Positions 1-9,421 of a stretch of 64,000 nt of DNA are shown one piece after another (positions within the stretch are counted from its first letter, which is position 1; each line of letters opens with the position of its first letter). Made by a program: the position numbers and the translations under genes. The notes under the pieces were generated by a model that saw nothing but the letters and a program-made list of their open reading frames with translations, was not told where the DNA came from and searched no databases. The stretch comes from DTU064 sp045588245 (GTDB lineage Bacteria; Bacillota; Clostridia; Oscillospirales; CAG-272), in the NCBI GenBank assembly GCA_045588245.1, contig JAZNDW010000001.1, forward strand, positions 1 to 64,000, given 5' to 3'.

Positions 1-40
1 AAATCAAGAGTTTTTTTGGAATTTTATAAAATATTTTTTT

Positions 41-64
41 AGGCTGAGCAAAAAAGCTCAGCCT
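41..64. terminator. 9-bp stem-loop downstream of folD
   Basis: A perfect inverted repeat (AGGCTGAGC at 41-49, GCTCAGCCT at 56-64) with an A6 loop lies just past the folD stop. It is flanked by a T7 run on its left and A-rich sequence on its right, so the stem can extend through A-T pairs. Neither strand has a clean U-tract after the stem, so the terminator role is inferred from position. Confidence 0.45.
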
Positions 65-79
65 AAAATAAAAAGACGC

Positions 80-922
80 TCATTTTGAATATTTCTGTGC
101 GGCTGTGAGGGTATTTCTCATAAGCATTGCGATCGTCATAGGGCCAACGCCGCCCGGAACAGGGGTTATGGCGCTTGCCTTTTTGCTTACCTCGTCATAT
201 TTTACGTCGCCGCAGAGACTTCCGTCGGCACGGCGGTTGATTCCTACGTCGATGACGACTGCGCCGTCCTTGACCATATCGGCTGTTACAAGCTTTGCTT
301 TGCCGACAGCCGCAACTAAGATATCGGCGGTCTTCGTTATGTCGGCAAGATTTATAGTTTTAGAGTGGCAAACCGTTACGGTACCGTTTTCTCCGAGAAG
401 CAAAAGCGCCATCGGCTTACCGACGATATTGCTTCGTCCGATCACGACGCAATTCTTGCCGGCAACGGGTATACCGTAATAATGAAGCATTTCCATAACG
501 CCTGCAGGCGTACACGGCAAAAGCTCAGCCGTTCCTTTGAGAATTCGTCCGCAGTTATTCGAATGAAAAGCATCAACGTCCTTTTCAGGAACGATACGCT
601 CTGTCACTTCCCTCTCGTTCAGATGCTTCGGTAAAGGGAGTTGTACGAGAATGCCGTGAACTTCTTTGTCGCCGTTGAGCTTGTCAATGAGATTGTCGAG
701 CTCTTCCTGTGACGTTGTTTCGGGAAGCTCGTAAACCCATGAATTGAATCCTACCTCAACGGAAGCGAGCTTTTTGTTGCGGACGTAGACCTTTGATGCG
801 GGATCTTCGCCTACGATAACGACAGCAAGTCCCGGCTTGACGTCCATCTTTTCAACGTCGGCCTTTATGGCAGCACGAACAGCAGATGAGACAAGCTTAC
901 CGTCAATTATTTTACCACTCAT
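80..922 (-). CDS. folD: Bifunctional methylenetetrahydrofolate dehydrogenase/cyclohydrolase FolD
   Basis: FolD interconverts 5,10-methylene-, 5,10-methenyl- and 10-formyl-tetrahydrofolate in the cytosol, feeding purine and formyl-Met synthesis. The 280-residue length is normal for the family. Visible signatures are YVRNKKLA (the catalytic Tyr and Lys of the Y-x3-K motif), DVDAFH, PCTPAGVMEML, the NADP-binding GRSNIVGKPMA and the C-terminal TPVPGGVGPMTIAMLM. The ATG overlaps the upstream lgt stop as ATGA, so the two genes should be translationally coupled. Nothing in the sequence looks broken. Confidence 0.97.
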   Translation of the reverse strand: MSGKIIDGKLVSSAVRAAIKADVEKMDVKPGLAVVIVGEDPASKVYVRNKKLASVEVGFNSWVYELPETTSQEELDNLIDKLNGDKEVHGILVQLPLPKHLNEREVTERIVPEKDVDAFHSNNCGRILKGTAELLPCTPAGVMEMLHYYGIPVAGKNCVVIGRSNIVGKPMALLLLGENGTVTVCHSKTINLADITKTADILVAAVGKAKLVTADMVKDGAVVIDVGINRRADGSLCGDVKYDEVSKKASAITPVPGGVGPMTIAMLMRNTLTAAQKYSK

Positions 923-1932
923 TTGTCCGTCTCCGTTTCAGTGTTCGTTTCTGTTTTTGTATTTGTATCGCTCGTGCCATCGTCAGTATCGGTATCACCG
1001 TTATTATTTTTGACAGTCACTACGGATGCCGACAGTATCTCGGCACGGAGTGACGAAATGAACTCTTCATGCGTTGTTTCCTTATTCTTTTTACCGAGCA
1101 CGACCAAAAGAACACTTCCTGCGGCGAAAAGCAAAAAGCCAAGTAACTGCGACACTCTGATACCCGTGTTGCCGAAATAAAGGCTGTCCGTACGAAGCCC
1201 TTCAATGATCATTCTGCCGAACCCGTACCAGGCACAATAAGCAATAAAAGCCTGTCCTTTATATTTCTGACGGCGGCAAAGGAAGCTGATGAGCACGAAT
1301 CCGATGATATTCCACAAGGATTCGTAAAGGAACGTCGGATGATAATATTTTGTTATACCGAGAGAATTTGTGATGCCCATTCGGCAGAATATGTCTGTTT
1401 CTCCGCCATGTGCTTCTGCGTTGACGAAGTTGCCCCATCGACCGATAGCCTGACCGAGCATTGCACCGTGACCGCCGAAGTCGAGCATAGATCCGATCGG
1501 AAGCTTTTTCGACTTTGAAACGACGATTACCGTTATAACGATACCGATGATACCGCCGTATATGGCGATACCGCCGTTCCAGACGCCGATTATGTTCATG
1601 AAAGATGCGAAGAGATTATGGAAGAAACTGCCTTCTGTAACGATGTATCTGTCAAGTCCGTAAAACAAAACGTAATAAAGTCTTGCGCCGATAATGCCGA
1701 ACAGAATTGAAAATATAAAATAATCAAGTAAGTCGTCAACTTTATAACCAAGCTTCACTCCGCGGAAATAGACATACATACAAACCGAGAGGATCGCAAG
1801 CGTAACGATTATTCCGTACCAGGCAACATCGTGACCAAACAGCGAAAACGCAATTTCGTTGACGTTGAACTCACCGATGCCGAGTCCGGGAAAAGAAAGC
1901 GTATTAATGGCTAACGATATATTATTAATCAT
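919..1932 (-). CDS. lgt: Prolipoprotein diacylglyceryl transferase Lgt
   Basis: Lgt is an integral membrane enzyme that transfers diacylglycerol from phosphatidylglycerol to the lipobox Cys of lipoproteins, such as the binding proteins at 12.8 and 24.8 kb. It has about seven hydrophobic segments and the family signature around GRWGNFVNAEAHGG. HPTFLYES and YGFGRMIIEGLR are also present. An upstream in-frame TTG exists, but the ATG at 1932 is preferred: it starts MINNISLAINTL and follows an AAAGG site. The C-terminus is unusual, an acidic Thr-rich tail built from TDT/TNT/TET triplets that probably lies in the cytoplasm. The gene is first in an lgt-folD operon. Confidence 0.95.
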   Translation of the reverse strand: MINNISLAINTLSFPGLGIGEFNVNEIAFSLFGHDVAWYGIIVTLAILSVCMYVYFRGVKLGYKVDDLLDYFIFSILFGIIGARLYYVLFYGLDRYIVTEGSFFHNLFASFMNIIGVWNGGIAIYGGIIGIVITVIVVSKSKKLPIGSMLDFGGHGAMLGQAIGRWGNFVNAEAHGGETDIFCRMGITNSLGITKYYHPTFLYESLWNIIGFVLISFLCRRQKYKGQAFIAYCAWYGFGRMIIEGLRTDSLYFGNTGIRVSQLLGFLLFAAGSVLLVVLGKKNKETTHEEFISSLRAEILSASVVTVKNNNGDTDTDDGTSDTNTKTETNTETETDK

Positions 1933-1965
1933 TATGTTCTGACCTTTCAAATAAAGCCGATAAAG

Positions 1966-2042
1966 AAGCGTTCAACCAAAAGTAAACGCAACTACATGGG
2001 CATTAGTAATTACATTTTACAATAGTTGAACGCTTTTTGCAA
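1966..2042 (-). promoter_or_regulatory. lgt-folD promoter with a long inverted repeat
   Basis: On the minus strand, TTGCAA (2037-2042) and TAAAAT (2014-2019) are separated by exactly 17 bp. The spacer contains GTTGAACGCTT (2025-2035), and its perfect 11-bp inverted partner AAGCGTTCAAC (1966-1976) lies in the predicted leader, 48 bp away. The repeat could be a bipartite operator or a leader stem; which one is unknown. Confidence 0.5.
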
Positions 2043-2055
2043 TACAAACAGCAAC

Positions 2056-5000
2056 TTACTTTATCACTTTTAATAAAATATTCATATTTGCCTGCTTTGG
2101 TTCAATGATAACTGAAGCTCCTTTCTTCAAAGTCAGAACACGGTCGAAGTCTGCACCGTCAACGGAAGTATCGTCATATATAACTGTATAGTTAATCTTA
2201 CAGCCGAGATAATCAAAACTTACCGAGTAATTTCCGTTCACGGATTCGGGCGGAGGCGTCAGCTTAATATTTCCTCTAACAGGTTCAATTCCGAGAACAT
2301 ATTTCATTATAGTCCTGTAATACCAAGCCGCAGAGCCCGTGTAACCGCTCCATCCGCTTTTTCCTGTTATTCCCTCTCCGTGATAAACGTCAGCGCAGAT
2401 TAAATACGGCTCTGCCGTATACCGTCCGTTCATAGCTCCGCGCGAATAAATGTTAAGCGGCGTCAGTGCCGTCAGCAATTCCATAGCACGTCCGTATGCT
2501 CCGAGCTCAAAATATGCAATAATAGCCCAGATTGCCGCGTGCGTGTACTGTCCGCCGTTCTCACGAATACCTGCAGGATATTTGGAAATATATCCGTATT
2601 CACGAATATTGCGGTAAGACGGTGCAAATAAACGCAATATACCGTTACGGTCGTCATATAGCTCACGGTAAACACTTTCCATAGCGAGAACACTGCGTTC
2701 GTCAGAGGCTCTTGCAAATACTGAGAATGCCTGCGGAATAATGTCAATCTTACATTCAGCCGATTCTACGCTACCGACTTTCTTGCCGTTGTCGTCATAA
2801 GCACGCAGATACCAATCTCCGTCCCATGCCGATTCTGCTGCCATAATTAGCGTATCTGCCATGGAGTTAAGCTCGTCAAGATAAGGCTTATATATAGGAT
2901 CGACCGCATCAAGAGCTTCGGCAAGTTTCCGATAGGTAATGGCAAAGAAGAACGCAAGCCATACACTCTCTCCTACACCGTTTTTACCTACCGCATTCAT
3001 GCCGTCATTCCAGTCGCCTGACAAGATCAGCGGCAAGCCGTGATTTCCGCGTTCAGCAGAAGCTTTGATCGCCATCATGGCGTGTTCAAGCACAGTGAAT
3101 TCTGTCTCTGTTGCAGACACATTTTCATATCTGTTCTCTTCCCCGTCTTTCAGCTCCGGAGATGACAGACACGGTTGTTTCAGCATTAAAACAGAATGAT
3201 CGCCCGTTGCAAGCAAATACTCGGCAAGGACATAAGGCAGCCACATATAATCGTCAGAACAGCGTGATTTAAGCCCTGCTCCGTCATCATGCCACCAATG
3301 CTGAACTCTGCCGTCCGTATACTGCCTACAGCATGAACGCAGTATCTGCTCTTTTGTTATATCGGGAGAATAATATAGCGCCGACAAGCTGTCTTGCAGT
3401 TGGTCGCGGAAGCCGTACGCACCTCCGGGCTGGCTGTATCCGCATCTTGCGTACAACCTGAAATAAAGTGCTTGATAAGCTGAATAGTTGAGCATTGGCT
3501 CAATCCAATCGTGCTCTCCGACATATTTTATCGGCGGCAGTAACGAAATTTTCTTTTCACGATATTCATTAAATGCGTAGATGAGCGATGCTGTCGTTTG
3601 AAATTTTGTCTTGATTTTATTGTAAATCTCATCGTACCCATAAAGCGGTATTGATGAGAACACAAAACCGAGATATCCTTTTGTAAACTCACTTGTTAGT
3701 GTTACTTTCTCTGCGTGCATCTCAAGGCTGTCGCTGTTAATTCCGTGCTCCGATAATGAAAACATATTGAGCGCAAAATCACCCGTTTGTAAGAGCTCTA
3801 TTTTTTCGTTCAATACGACGGCAGGCGCGGGCGGATAGACAGATAATCGGATTGAAAGTTTTTGCTCGCCGTCCCAATTCGGTAAACTGACACAGTATAG
3901 CTTTGACGGCAATTCCGTGTCAACGCCGACCATGACTTCATACTTTATCTTCTCAACACAACCGCTGTAAACGGCACAGTCTTGACGGTATTCAGTTACT
4001 GTTGCTTCTGCCAAAAGATCATAAACGGAGTTTTCCGTAATCATTTCAACTGTTTCACCGGGGTCACCGATAATTGGATCACGATGCCGCGCCGAAGACG
4101 TCATAAGTGCGGAATTACGGTACCATGTGAATCCCGACGACCTGTTTGTGAGTAGTGTGCCGAAATTCTTGTTTGCATAAACCATGCACCAGGGTGACTG
4201 TGAATATCCGTTTGTGATCTTTATATCCTCGTTAACTATTTCAAAAGTGCTCGACTTTTGAAGTTCCGTCACAATATGCCTGTGGTTCTTTTTGTTAACT
4301 GACCGATATGACAGATCGTTACTTTGAGTGCCGATATACTGTACTCCTGATGACAACGCGCTAATTATCGTTGTGTCATTTTTTGAAACTGAGCTTTTGT
4401 TCAATATAAAAATGCCATTGTTTTTGCCTAAGAGTCCCATACAAGACGTCTTTTCCGCAAGGCTTCTGATAATACCGATACCTGAACTGTGATAACCGTC
4501 GTCTTCCGAAATGATCAACAGATCAAACCGAACGCCTGAAATGAACAAGTAGCGTTTTGAACGCAACAGCTCTTCCAGAATAAATGCTGTTGACGATTTT
4601 TCGGTATTATTGACAAACACAGTATATATCGGTAAATCACCTGATATTCCGTGGCGCCACAGTATATCACGGCTGTAGGCTACATCGTTTATATCTGTTA
4701 GCCCGACTACGCAAGCGTCACTGTAAATTGAGGTGAGAATATCGGTAGCCGTTTTCACTGCGTCTTTATCTGCTCCCGATAATACAGAAACGAGCGAAAA
4801 ATGTGCCGTTGCACCTTTTAGGATATTTTCATGTGATTCATTCGGTATATCACATTCAAGTGCGAGTCTAAACGTGATATTTTCGTTCACCGATGACTGC
4901 CGTACCACAGCCGCATAAAGCGGATGGACGCACGGACCTGACACAGCGCTTGACTCAATAGAAAACAACCGTTTAAGATCATCAATACCATAGCTGAAAA

Positions 5001-8000
5001 ACAAGGCTTCGTGACTACGGGTGAAAACGGATTCAACCTTGCAGCCGAAGATACCGACGTTCAATTTAATATCTTCTCCTGAATCGGTCCGTCTTTTATA
5101 CGTGACTTCTCTGCCGCCATTCGATTCTGCGGATATAAATAGATCGGAATAAGAAGGCGAGCTTTTGTAGTCTACGGCATTATTCATCACAGGTACTGCA
5201 AAAAACAGCACTTCATATTCGGTTTTGACGCCATTAACGGATAAGTCAGCACTGTAGATCGCTTCCGTATCGTCAACACACAAGGAAAGCGTCGTTGTAA
5301 CAAGACACTCTTCGTGTATGAACTCATTAATATAGACGATTTCAGCACCGTTAAAATAATAAGAGCTTTTCGTTCCCGCAATGTGTTCGGGTTGTGACGT
5401 ACAGTTATAAACACTGTCACCGATCTTGATCAAAACATGAAAACCGCCGACATTACGGCTTGGCGGTGCTGTGATGAGCTTTGTTCCCGAGTAAAGCGTT
5501 ATGCGCCCGTTGTCATCTGCGATTATCCTTTCGCGTCCGTTTGAGATAACAGAAGTCCCCGATTTACTGATCACACCTTCGCTGACGGCTTTTGTTCGCG
5601 GCGGCTCTGCTTTTCGGAGGAGGTCGCTATCTGCGGCTTTCCTGCAAATTTCATTTTTTGAATACAGTAAATGCTCCGCTGCATACAACTTCGGCGAGCT
5701 CATAAATCTTTTGCGATTAATATTTGTAAGGCAATAGTTAGCCAACGAAGTGATACTCATTCCGATATGATGCGACATATATAGACGCGTTACGCCGTAT
5801 CCCTTGCCAACGCGTTTCTGTGTTAAATCGACAGCATCGTAAAGTCCGTATTTTCCGGAGAGATTCGTTTCGCCGAGAGCATCAAGAACATTAGAAATCT
5901 CCGAATCATATTCTGCCATTAAATATAACGAATAAGGAGCATATACACGATCCAGATGAGCATTTGGCGAGAGGGCTAACGAAGCTGCTCCGTGCGCTTT
6001 GTAAGCATAGTTTCGTGCGTCATCAAAATCATAAAAAGCGGATTCGGAGGATCCGTAAATGTCTATACCGCAAAAATCAGCTGTAAAAGCCTTTTGATAA
6101 AAATGGGCTGAAAGAAGCATTTCGCCACGTTCCGTCTTATTTTCGTTCGGCAAAAATATTGATGGCATGAAATATTCAAACGTACTTCCGTTCCAAGAAA
6201 GCATTGTGGATACGTCTTCACCATCAGAAAAAATCCTTGACAACGCTTTAATATGTGATTGTGGGACGACCCCGTTTGCCACAGCATAAAAGCTTGTTGT
6301 GAGCATTTCGCTTGGATACAGATCGTAAACGTTTTTATCATATTCGCTTTTTATGCTGTTATAGCCGATGTAAAACAGATCTCTTTTTCGGTTGTAGAGC
6401 TTCGAAAAATCTGCACCGCTAATCAAAGCATCAATGTCGCTGATAAGATTGTCAAATAAAGCTCCGACTTTGTATAAGCCGTTTTTTACCGTCAGAAGCG
6501 AAACAACGAAGTTACCGCTGTCAACCGTTGAAACGTAAGCAGGATACAGTACTGTCATATTTTTCGTATCATACCAATTATATAAATGACCGTGCCATTT
6601 TTCGAGAGATTTTACTGTTTCTACAGTACAACTTAATCTTCGGTATAGCTCGTCGCCGTCAATAAAACCGAAGTCAAATGCGTTGAGCACCGAAAGCATA
6701 TACATTCCGATGTTAGTCGGAGAGGTTCGTTCGGCGATCCTGAATTCAGGGAGAAAAGTTACATTATCCGGCGGTAAGTGATTTGTTTTTTCGTTTACAT
6801 AACACGAAAAATATTGCCACATTCTCAATGCATCTTTTCTTAGTGAGTCCGAGCTTTGGTGATTTGTGTCAATAGAGTTTTTCACCTTTGACAGTGAATA
6901 CATCCAAAAAGGAAAAACACAGAAGGATAGACCTATCAACAAGAGCATGAGCATATACGGGCTTTTTGCGAGTAGCGAAAACATTATAGACAATGCGCCT
7001 ATCACTACAGATGTCTTTAATAAATATAAGTGATCTTTTAACGTGGATCTGTCTGTACCCGCACGCGGATCAAATACAGTCCATTCGAGGAGTTTACAGC
7101 GTGATATTTTCATTCTGTAGTAAGTTCTGAAAAGCACGTCGAACGAAAGAACACATCTGTCAGCTGCCGATAAAATATTATAAGCAGTTGTAAATATCGT
7201 TGCCGAATAATAATCAGGGATCCTGGAGAGATATTTGCGTTTCGGTACACCGATAGATCCGATTGCATTTTTTACGAAGCTGAATATTTCGTCCGAAATA
7301 AATATGATGAAAATTACTCCGCCCAAAAAGGTTGAGGTATATAACGATAAGATAACGGCAGGAACGCGCAAGGCATCGAGAATGATCTTATATAAAGGCT
7401 CAATCAGAATCATTCGTTCTGTATATGAGAATGTGTTTTTGTATTTGTCACCTTTTTTGTCATATATATATTTTTTTGCAAGAACAAGAGATTGCAGATC
7501 ACCGCGCAACCATCTGTGTTCCCTTTTTCGTTCGCTTTTGTACGAAGCCGGAGGCGAATCAAAGATAGAAATATCTGAAGCAAAACCGCACCTTATCCGC
7601 AATCCTTCGGGTATATCGTGACTTAGTATAGTTTCTTTGGGAAATGCACCTACTAAGCATTTATTGTATGCTTCGACATTTATAAGTCCCTTGCCGCAGT
7701 AAGTTCCGATCCCAAACAGCTTTTGATATAACGAAAAAGCTGCAGATTCATAAGAAGAGCGTCCTTCAAAAGCATATTTGTGAATCAAATACTCACATCT
7801 TTTGTCAATTCCTTTCAATGACAAAACGGCTTTGGGTTGTATGATTCCGTACCCTTTAGATACTGATACTCCGCCGACTGCAGTGCGGTATTCGCATTGA
7901 TTGTACGGATGAAGCGCCGTACCGATAAGCTTCATTATATGATCATACATAATTTCGCTGTCGGAATCGAGTGCCAAAACGTACCTTACTCCGTTTGTCA

Positions 8001-9291
8001 CTTCTCCGTAGGTGTATAATGACGTTTGCTGACCGTACAAATGTGAAAATAATTCCTCCTGAGCACCGCGTTTGCGCTCGTTTCCCATATATTTACGTTC
8101 GCTTTCGGAATACGTGCGGTCGCGCCAATATAGAGTCAAAGACCTATTTTTTGAATTGATCTTATCAGTCCATTTTTTCGCTTCAGCAATGATCATTTCG
8201 TCATCTGTCAGCTTTGCTTGATCTGCATCTTTAAAGTCAAACAAAACGCCGAATTTTAGATTATTGTCTTTATATGCGCACGCATATTTTTCAATTTTAC
8301 GAAATAGGCTATCGCCTATTTCGGCGTTTGACAAAACGCACGTGTAAAGAATCATCGTTTTGCCGTCATCGGGAATACTGTTTATATTGATGCGCGGGAT
8401 AATATCAGAAGAATGATTTTGTGAAATACAGGATTCGGCTATCATCTTTACTAACGAACGTATCGGAAAGAAAGAAAATACCGACAGCAAAAGTAGCAAC
8501 GTACTGTTTGATTTTACAGAGATAACAGACAGAATTATCACACCTATGAGCGGCAGTACCCTAAGTAAAATGAAGTATAATCTCCCCCATTTATTTTCCG
8601 AATCTTTCATAATGTAATATGTGATGCTGCTTCCCTTTCCTTCGGATTCTTTTGCAAGATTCACATATTTATTTACGATTTTTAGCTCATCCACCCCGTC
8701 ACGTCCGCATATCTCGGAGATCTTTCTTCGGTACATATTGACCGTTTCTTTGTCACATCGGCAATAAGTGCCGTCAGGATCTATACGCAATATTTTTTCG
8801 GTTACGGAAACGGTGGAAAGAACGAATTCAAAATCAATTTCGGAAAGACTGTAAATTTGTTCTATAACAAGGCCGATTACACCGCTGTTTCCGGTCTTAT
8901 AATTACTTTTATTGATTTCCTCTACGATTTTATCAACACATAATACTCCAATAATCGTTTGTAACGCACCAAGCTCTGAAAGCTTAAAATATCGGTTCTC
9001 GTCTTGATTATTTTGCAGAAACTCTATCATCGCTGCTTCATTAATGCTATAAGTGTATGTTTCAATAAAATCTTTACACAGTTCAAACAGTCCTATCGGA
9101 TCATCACTGTCACTAAACGTCTTGCCGATTCTTTTTAAGTCAGTATATAATTCACGACTTATCTTCAAAAGTCTTCTTCTGTTTTCGAGCAGCCAAACTT
9201 CATCTGACTTATTAAGTCCTGTGTCCTCTTTAACTCCTGCTAAGATTTTGCAGTTCTGCTTGTGTTTTCTTATCCAACCCTTAAACGTCAT
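2056..9291 (-). CDS. Giant cyclic beta-1,2-glucan synthase-like protein (GT84 / glucoamylase-like / GH94)
   Basis: This 2411-residue membrane protein resembles NdvB/Cgs, which polymerises UDP-glucose into beta-1,2-glucan and adjusts chain length by phosphorolysis. Membrane segments lie near residues 235-285, 665-720 and 785-835. Between the first two is a glycosyltransferase domain with LALDSDSE and a downstream GGVSVSKGYGIIQP. A glucoamylase-like region (TSPTNIGMYMLS; WHGHLYNWYDT) lies near 890-960. The C-terminal third is GH94-like, with GAYGFRDQLQD (candidate catalytic Asp), VQHWWHDDGAG, SDDYMWLPYVLAEYL and SGDWNDGMN. It is somewhat shorter than rhizobial homologues (about 2800 residues). 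The second ATG is preferred because it lies 7 nt after GAGG. The true product (cyclic, linear, or phosphorylase only) cannot be told from sequence. Confidence 0.85.
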   Translation of the reverse strand: MTFKGWIRKHKQNCKILAGVKEDTGLNKSDEVWLLENRRRLLKISRELYTDLKRIGKTFSDSDDPIGLFELCKDFIETYTYSINEAAMIEFLQNNQDENRYFKLSELGALQTIIGVLCVDKIVEEINKSNYKTGNSGVIGLVIEQIYSLSEIDFEFVLSTVSVTEKILRIDPDGTYCRCDKETVNMYRRKISEICGRDGVDELKIVNKYVNLAKESEGKGSSITYYIMKDSENKWGRLYFILLRVLPLIGVIILSVISVKSNSTLLLLLSVFSFFPIRSLVKMIAESCISQNHSSDIIPRININSIPDDGKTMILYTCVLSNAEIGDSLFRKIEKYACAYKDNNLKFGVLFDFKDADQAKLTDDEMIIAEAKKWTDKINSKNRSLTLYWRDRTYSESERKYMGNERKRGAQEELFSHLYGQQTSLYTYGEVTNGVRYVLALDSDSEIMYDHIMKLIGTALHPYNQCEYRTAVGGVSVSKGYGIIQPKAVLSLKGIDKRCEYLIHKYAFEGRSSYESAAFSLYQKLFGIGTYCGKGLINVEAYNKCLVGAFPKETILSHDIPEGLRIRCGFASDISIFDSPPASYKSERKREHRWLRGDLQSLVLAKKYIYDKKGDKYKNTFSYTERMILIEPLYKIILDALRVPAVILSLYTSTFLGGVIFIIFISDEIFSFVKNAIGSIGVPKRKYLSRIPDYYSATIFTTAYNILSAADRCVLSFDVLFRTYYRMKISRCKLLEWTVFDPRAGTDRSTLKDHLYLLKTSVVIGALSIMFSLLAKSPYMLMLLLIGLSFCVFPFWMYSLSKVKNSIDTNHQSSDSLRKDALRMWQYFSCYVNEKTNHLPPDNVTFLPEFRIAERTSPTNIGMYMLSVLNAFDFGFIDGDELYRRLSCTVETVKSLEKWHGHLYNWYDTKNMTVLYPAYVSTVDSGNFVVSLLTVKNGLYKVGALFDNLISDIDALISGADFSKLYNRKRDLFYIGYNSIKSEYDKNVYDLYPSEMLTTSFYAVANGVVPQSHIKALSRIFSDGEDVSTMLSWNGSTFEYFMPSIFLPNENKTERGEMLLSAHFYQKAFTADFCGIDIYGSSESAFYDFDDARNYAYKAHGAASLALSPNAHLDRVYAPYSLYLMAEYDSEISNVLDALGETNLSGKYGLYDAVDLTQKRVGKGYGVTRLYMSHHIGMSITSLANYCLTNINRKRFMSSPKLYAAEHLLYSKNEICRKAADSDLLRKAEPPRTKAVSEGVISKSGTSVISNGRERIIADDNGRITLYSGTKLITAPPSRNVGGFHVLIKIGDSVYNCTSQPEHIAGTKSSYYFNGAEIVYINEFIHEECLVTTTLSLCVDDTEAIYSADLSVNGVKTEYEVLFFAVPVMNNAVDYKSSPSYSDLFISAESNGGREVTYKRRTDSGEDIKLNVGIFGCKVESVFTRSHEALFFSYGIDDLKRLFSIESSAVSGPCVHPLYAAVVRQSSVNENITFRLALECDIPNESHENILKGATAHFSLVSVLSGADKDAVKTATDILTSIYSDACVVGLTDINDVAYSRDILWRHGISGDLPIYTVFVNNTEKSSTAFILEELLRSKRYLFISGVRFDLLIISEDDGYHSSGIGIIRSLAEKTSCMGLLGKNNGIFILNKSSVSKNDTTIISALSSGVQYIGTQSNDLSYRSVNKKNHRHIVTELQKSSTFEIVNEDIKITNGYSQSPWCMVYANKNFGTLLTNRSSGFTWYRNSALMTSSARHRDPIIGDPGETVEMITENSVYDLLAEATVTEYRQDCAVYSGCVEKIKYEVMVGVDTELPSKLYCVSLPNWDGEQKLSIRLSVYPPAPAVVLNEKIELLQTGDFALNMFSLSEHGINSDSLEMHAEKVTLTSEFTKGYLGFVFSSIPLYGYDEIYNKIKTKFQTTASLIYAFNEYREKKISLLPPIKYVGEHDWIEPMLNYSAYQALYFRLYARCGYSQPGGAYGFRDQLQDSLSALYYSPDITKEQILRSCCRQYTDGRVQHWWHDDGAGLKSRCSDDYMWLPYVLAEYLLATGDHSVLMLKQPCLSSPELKDGEENRYENVSATETEFTVLEHAMMAIKASAERGNHGLPLILSGDWNDGMNAVGKNGVGESVWLAFFFAITYRKLAEALDAVDPIYKPYLDELNSMADTLIMAAESAWDGDWYLRAYDDNGKKVGSVESAECKIDIIPQAFSVFARASDERSVLAMESVYRELYDDRNGILRLFAPSYRNIREYGYISKYPAGIRENGGQYTHAAIWAIIAYFELGAYGRAMELLTALTPLNIYSRGAMNGRYTAEPYLICADVYHGEGITGKSGWSGYTGSAAWYYRTIMKYVLGIEPVRGNIKLTPPPESVNGNYSVSFDYLGCKINYTVIYDDTSVDGADFDRVLTLKKGASVIIEPKQANMNILLKVIK

Positions 9292-9370
9292 CATTCAACC
9301 TCAAAATACCATCAATTTATAAATTATTATTGGCTCTAAAGGATGATGTTATACTTTTTTACAAAAAAAG

Positions 9371-9403
9371 AAAAAAAGACAAGAGTTAACTCTTGTCTTT
9401 TTT
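9371..9403. terminator. Bidirectional intrinsic terminator after prfB
   Basis: The arms AAAAAAAGACAAGAG and CTCTTGTCTTTTTT flank a TTAA loop. The A/T tails on both sides allow termination in either direction. It separates prfB from the GH94 gene. Confidence 0.9.
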
Positions 9404-9421
9404 CTTTATATTTTCGTTATA

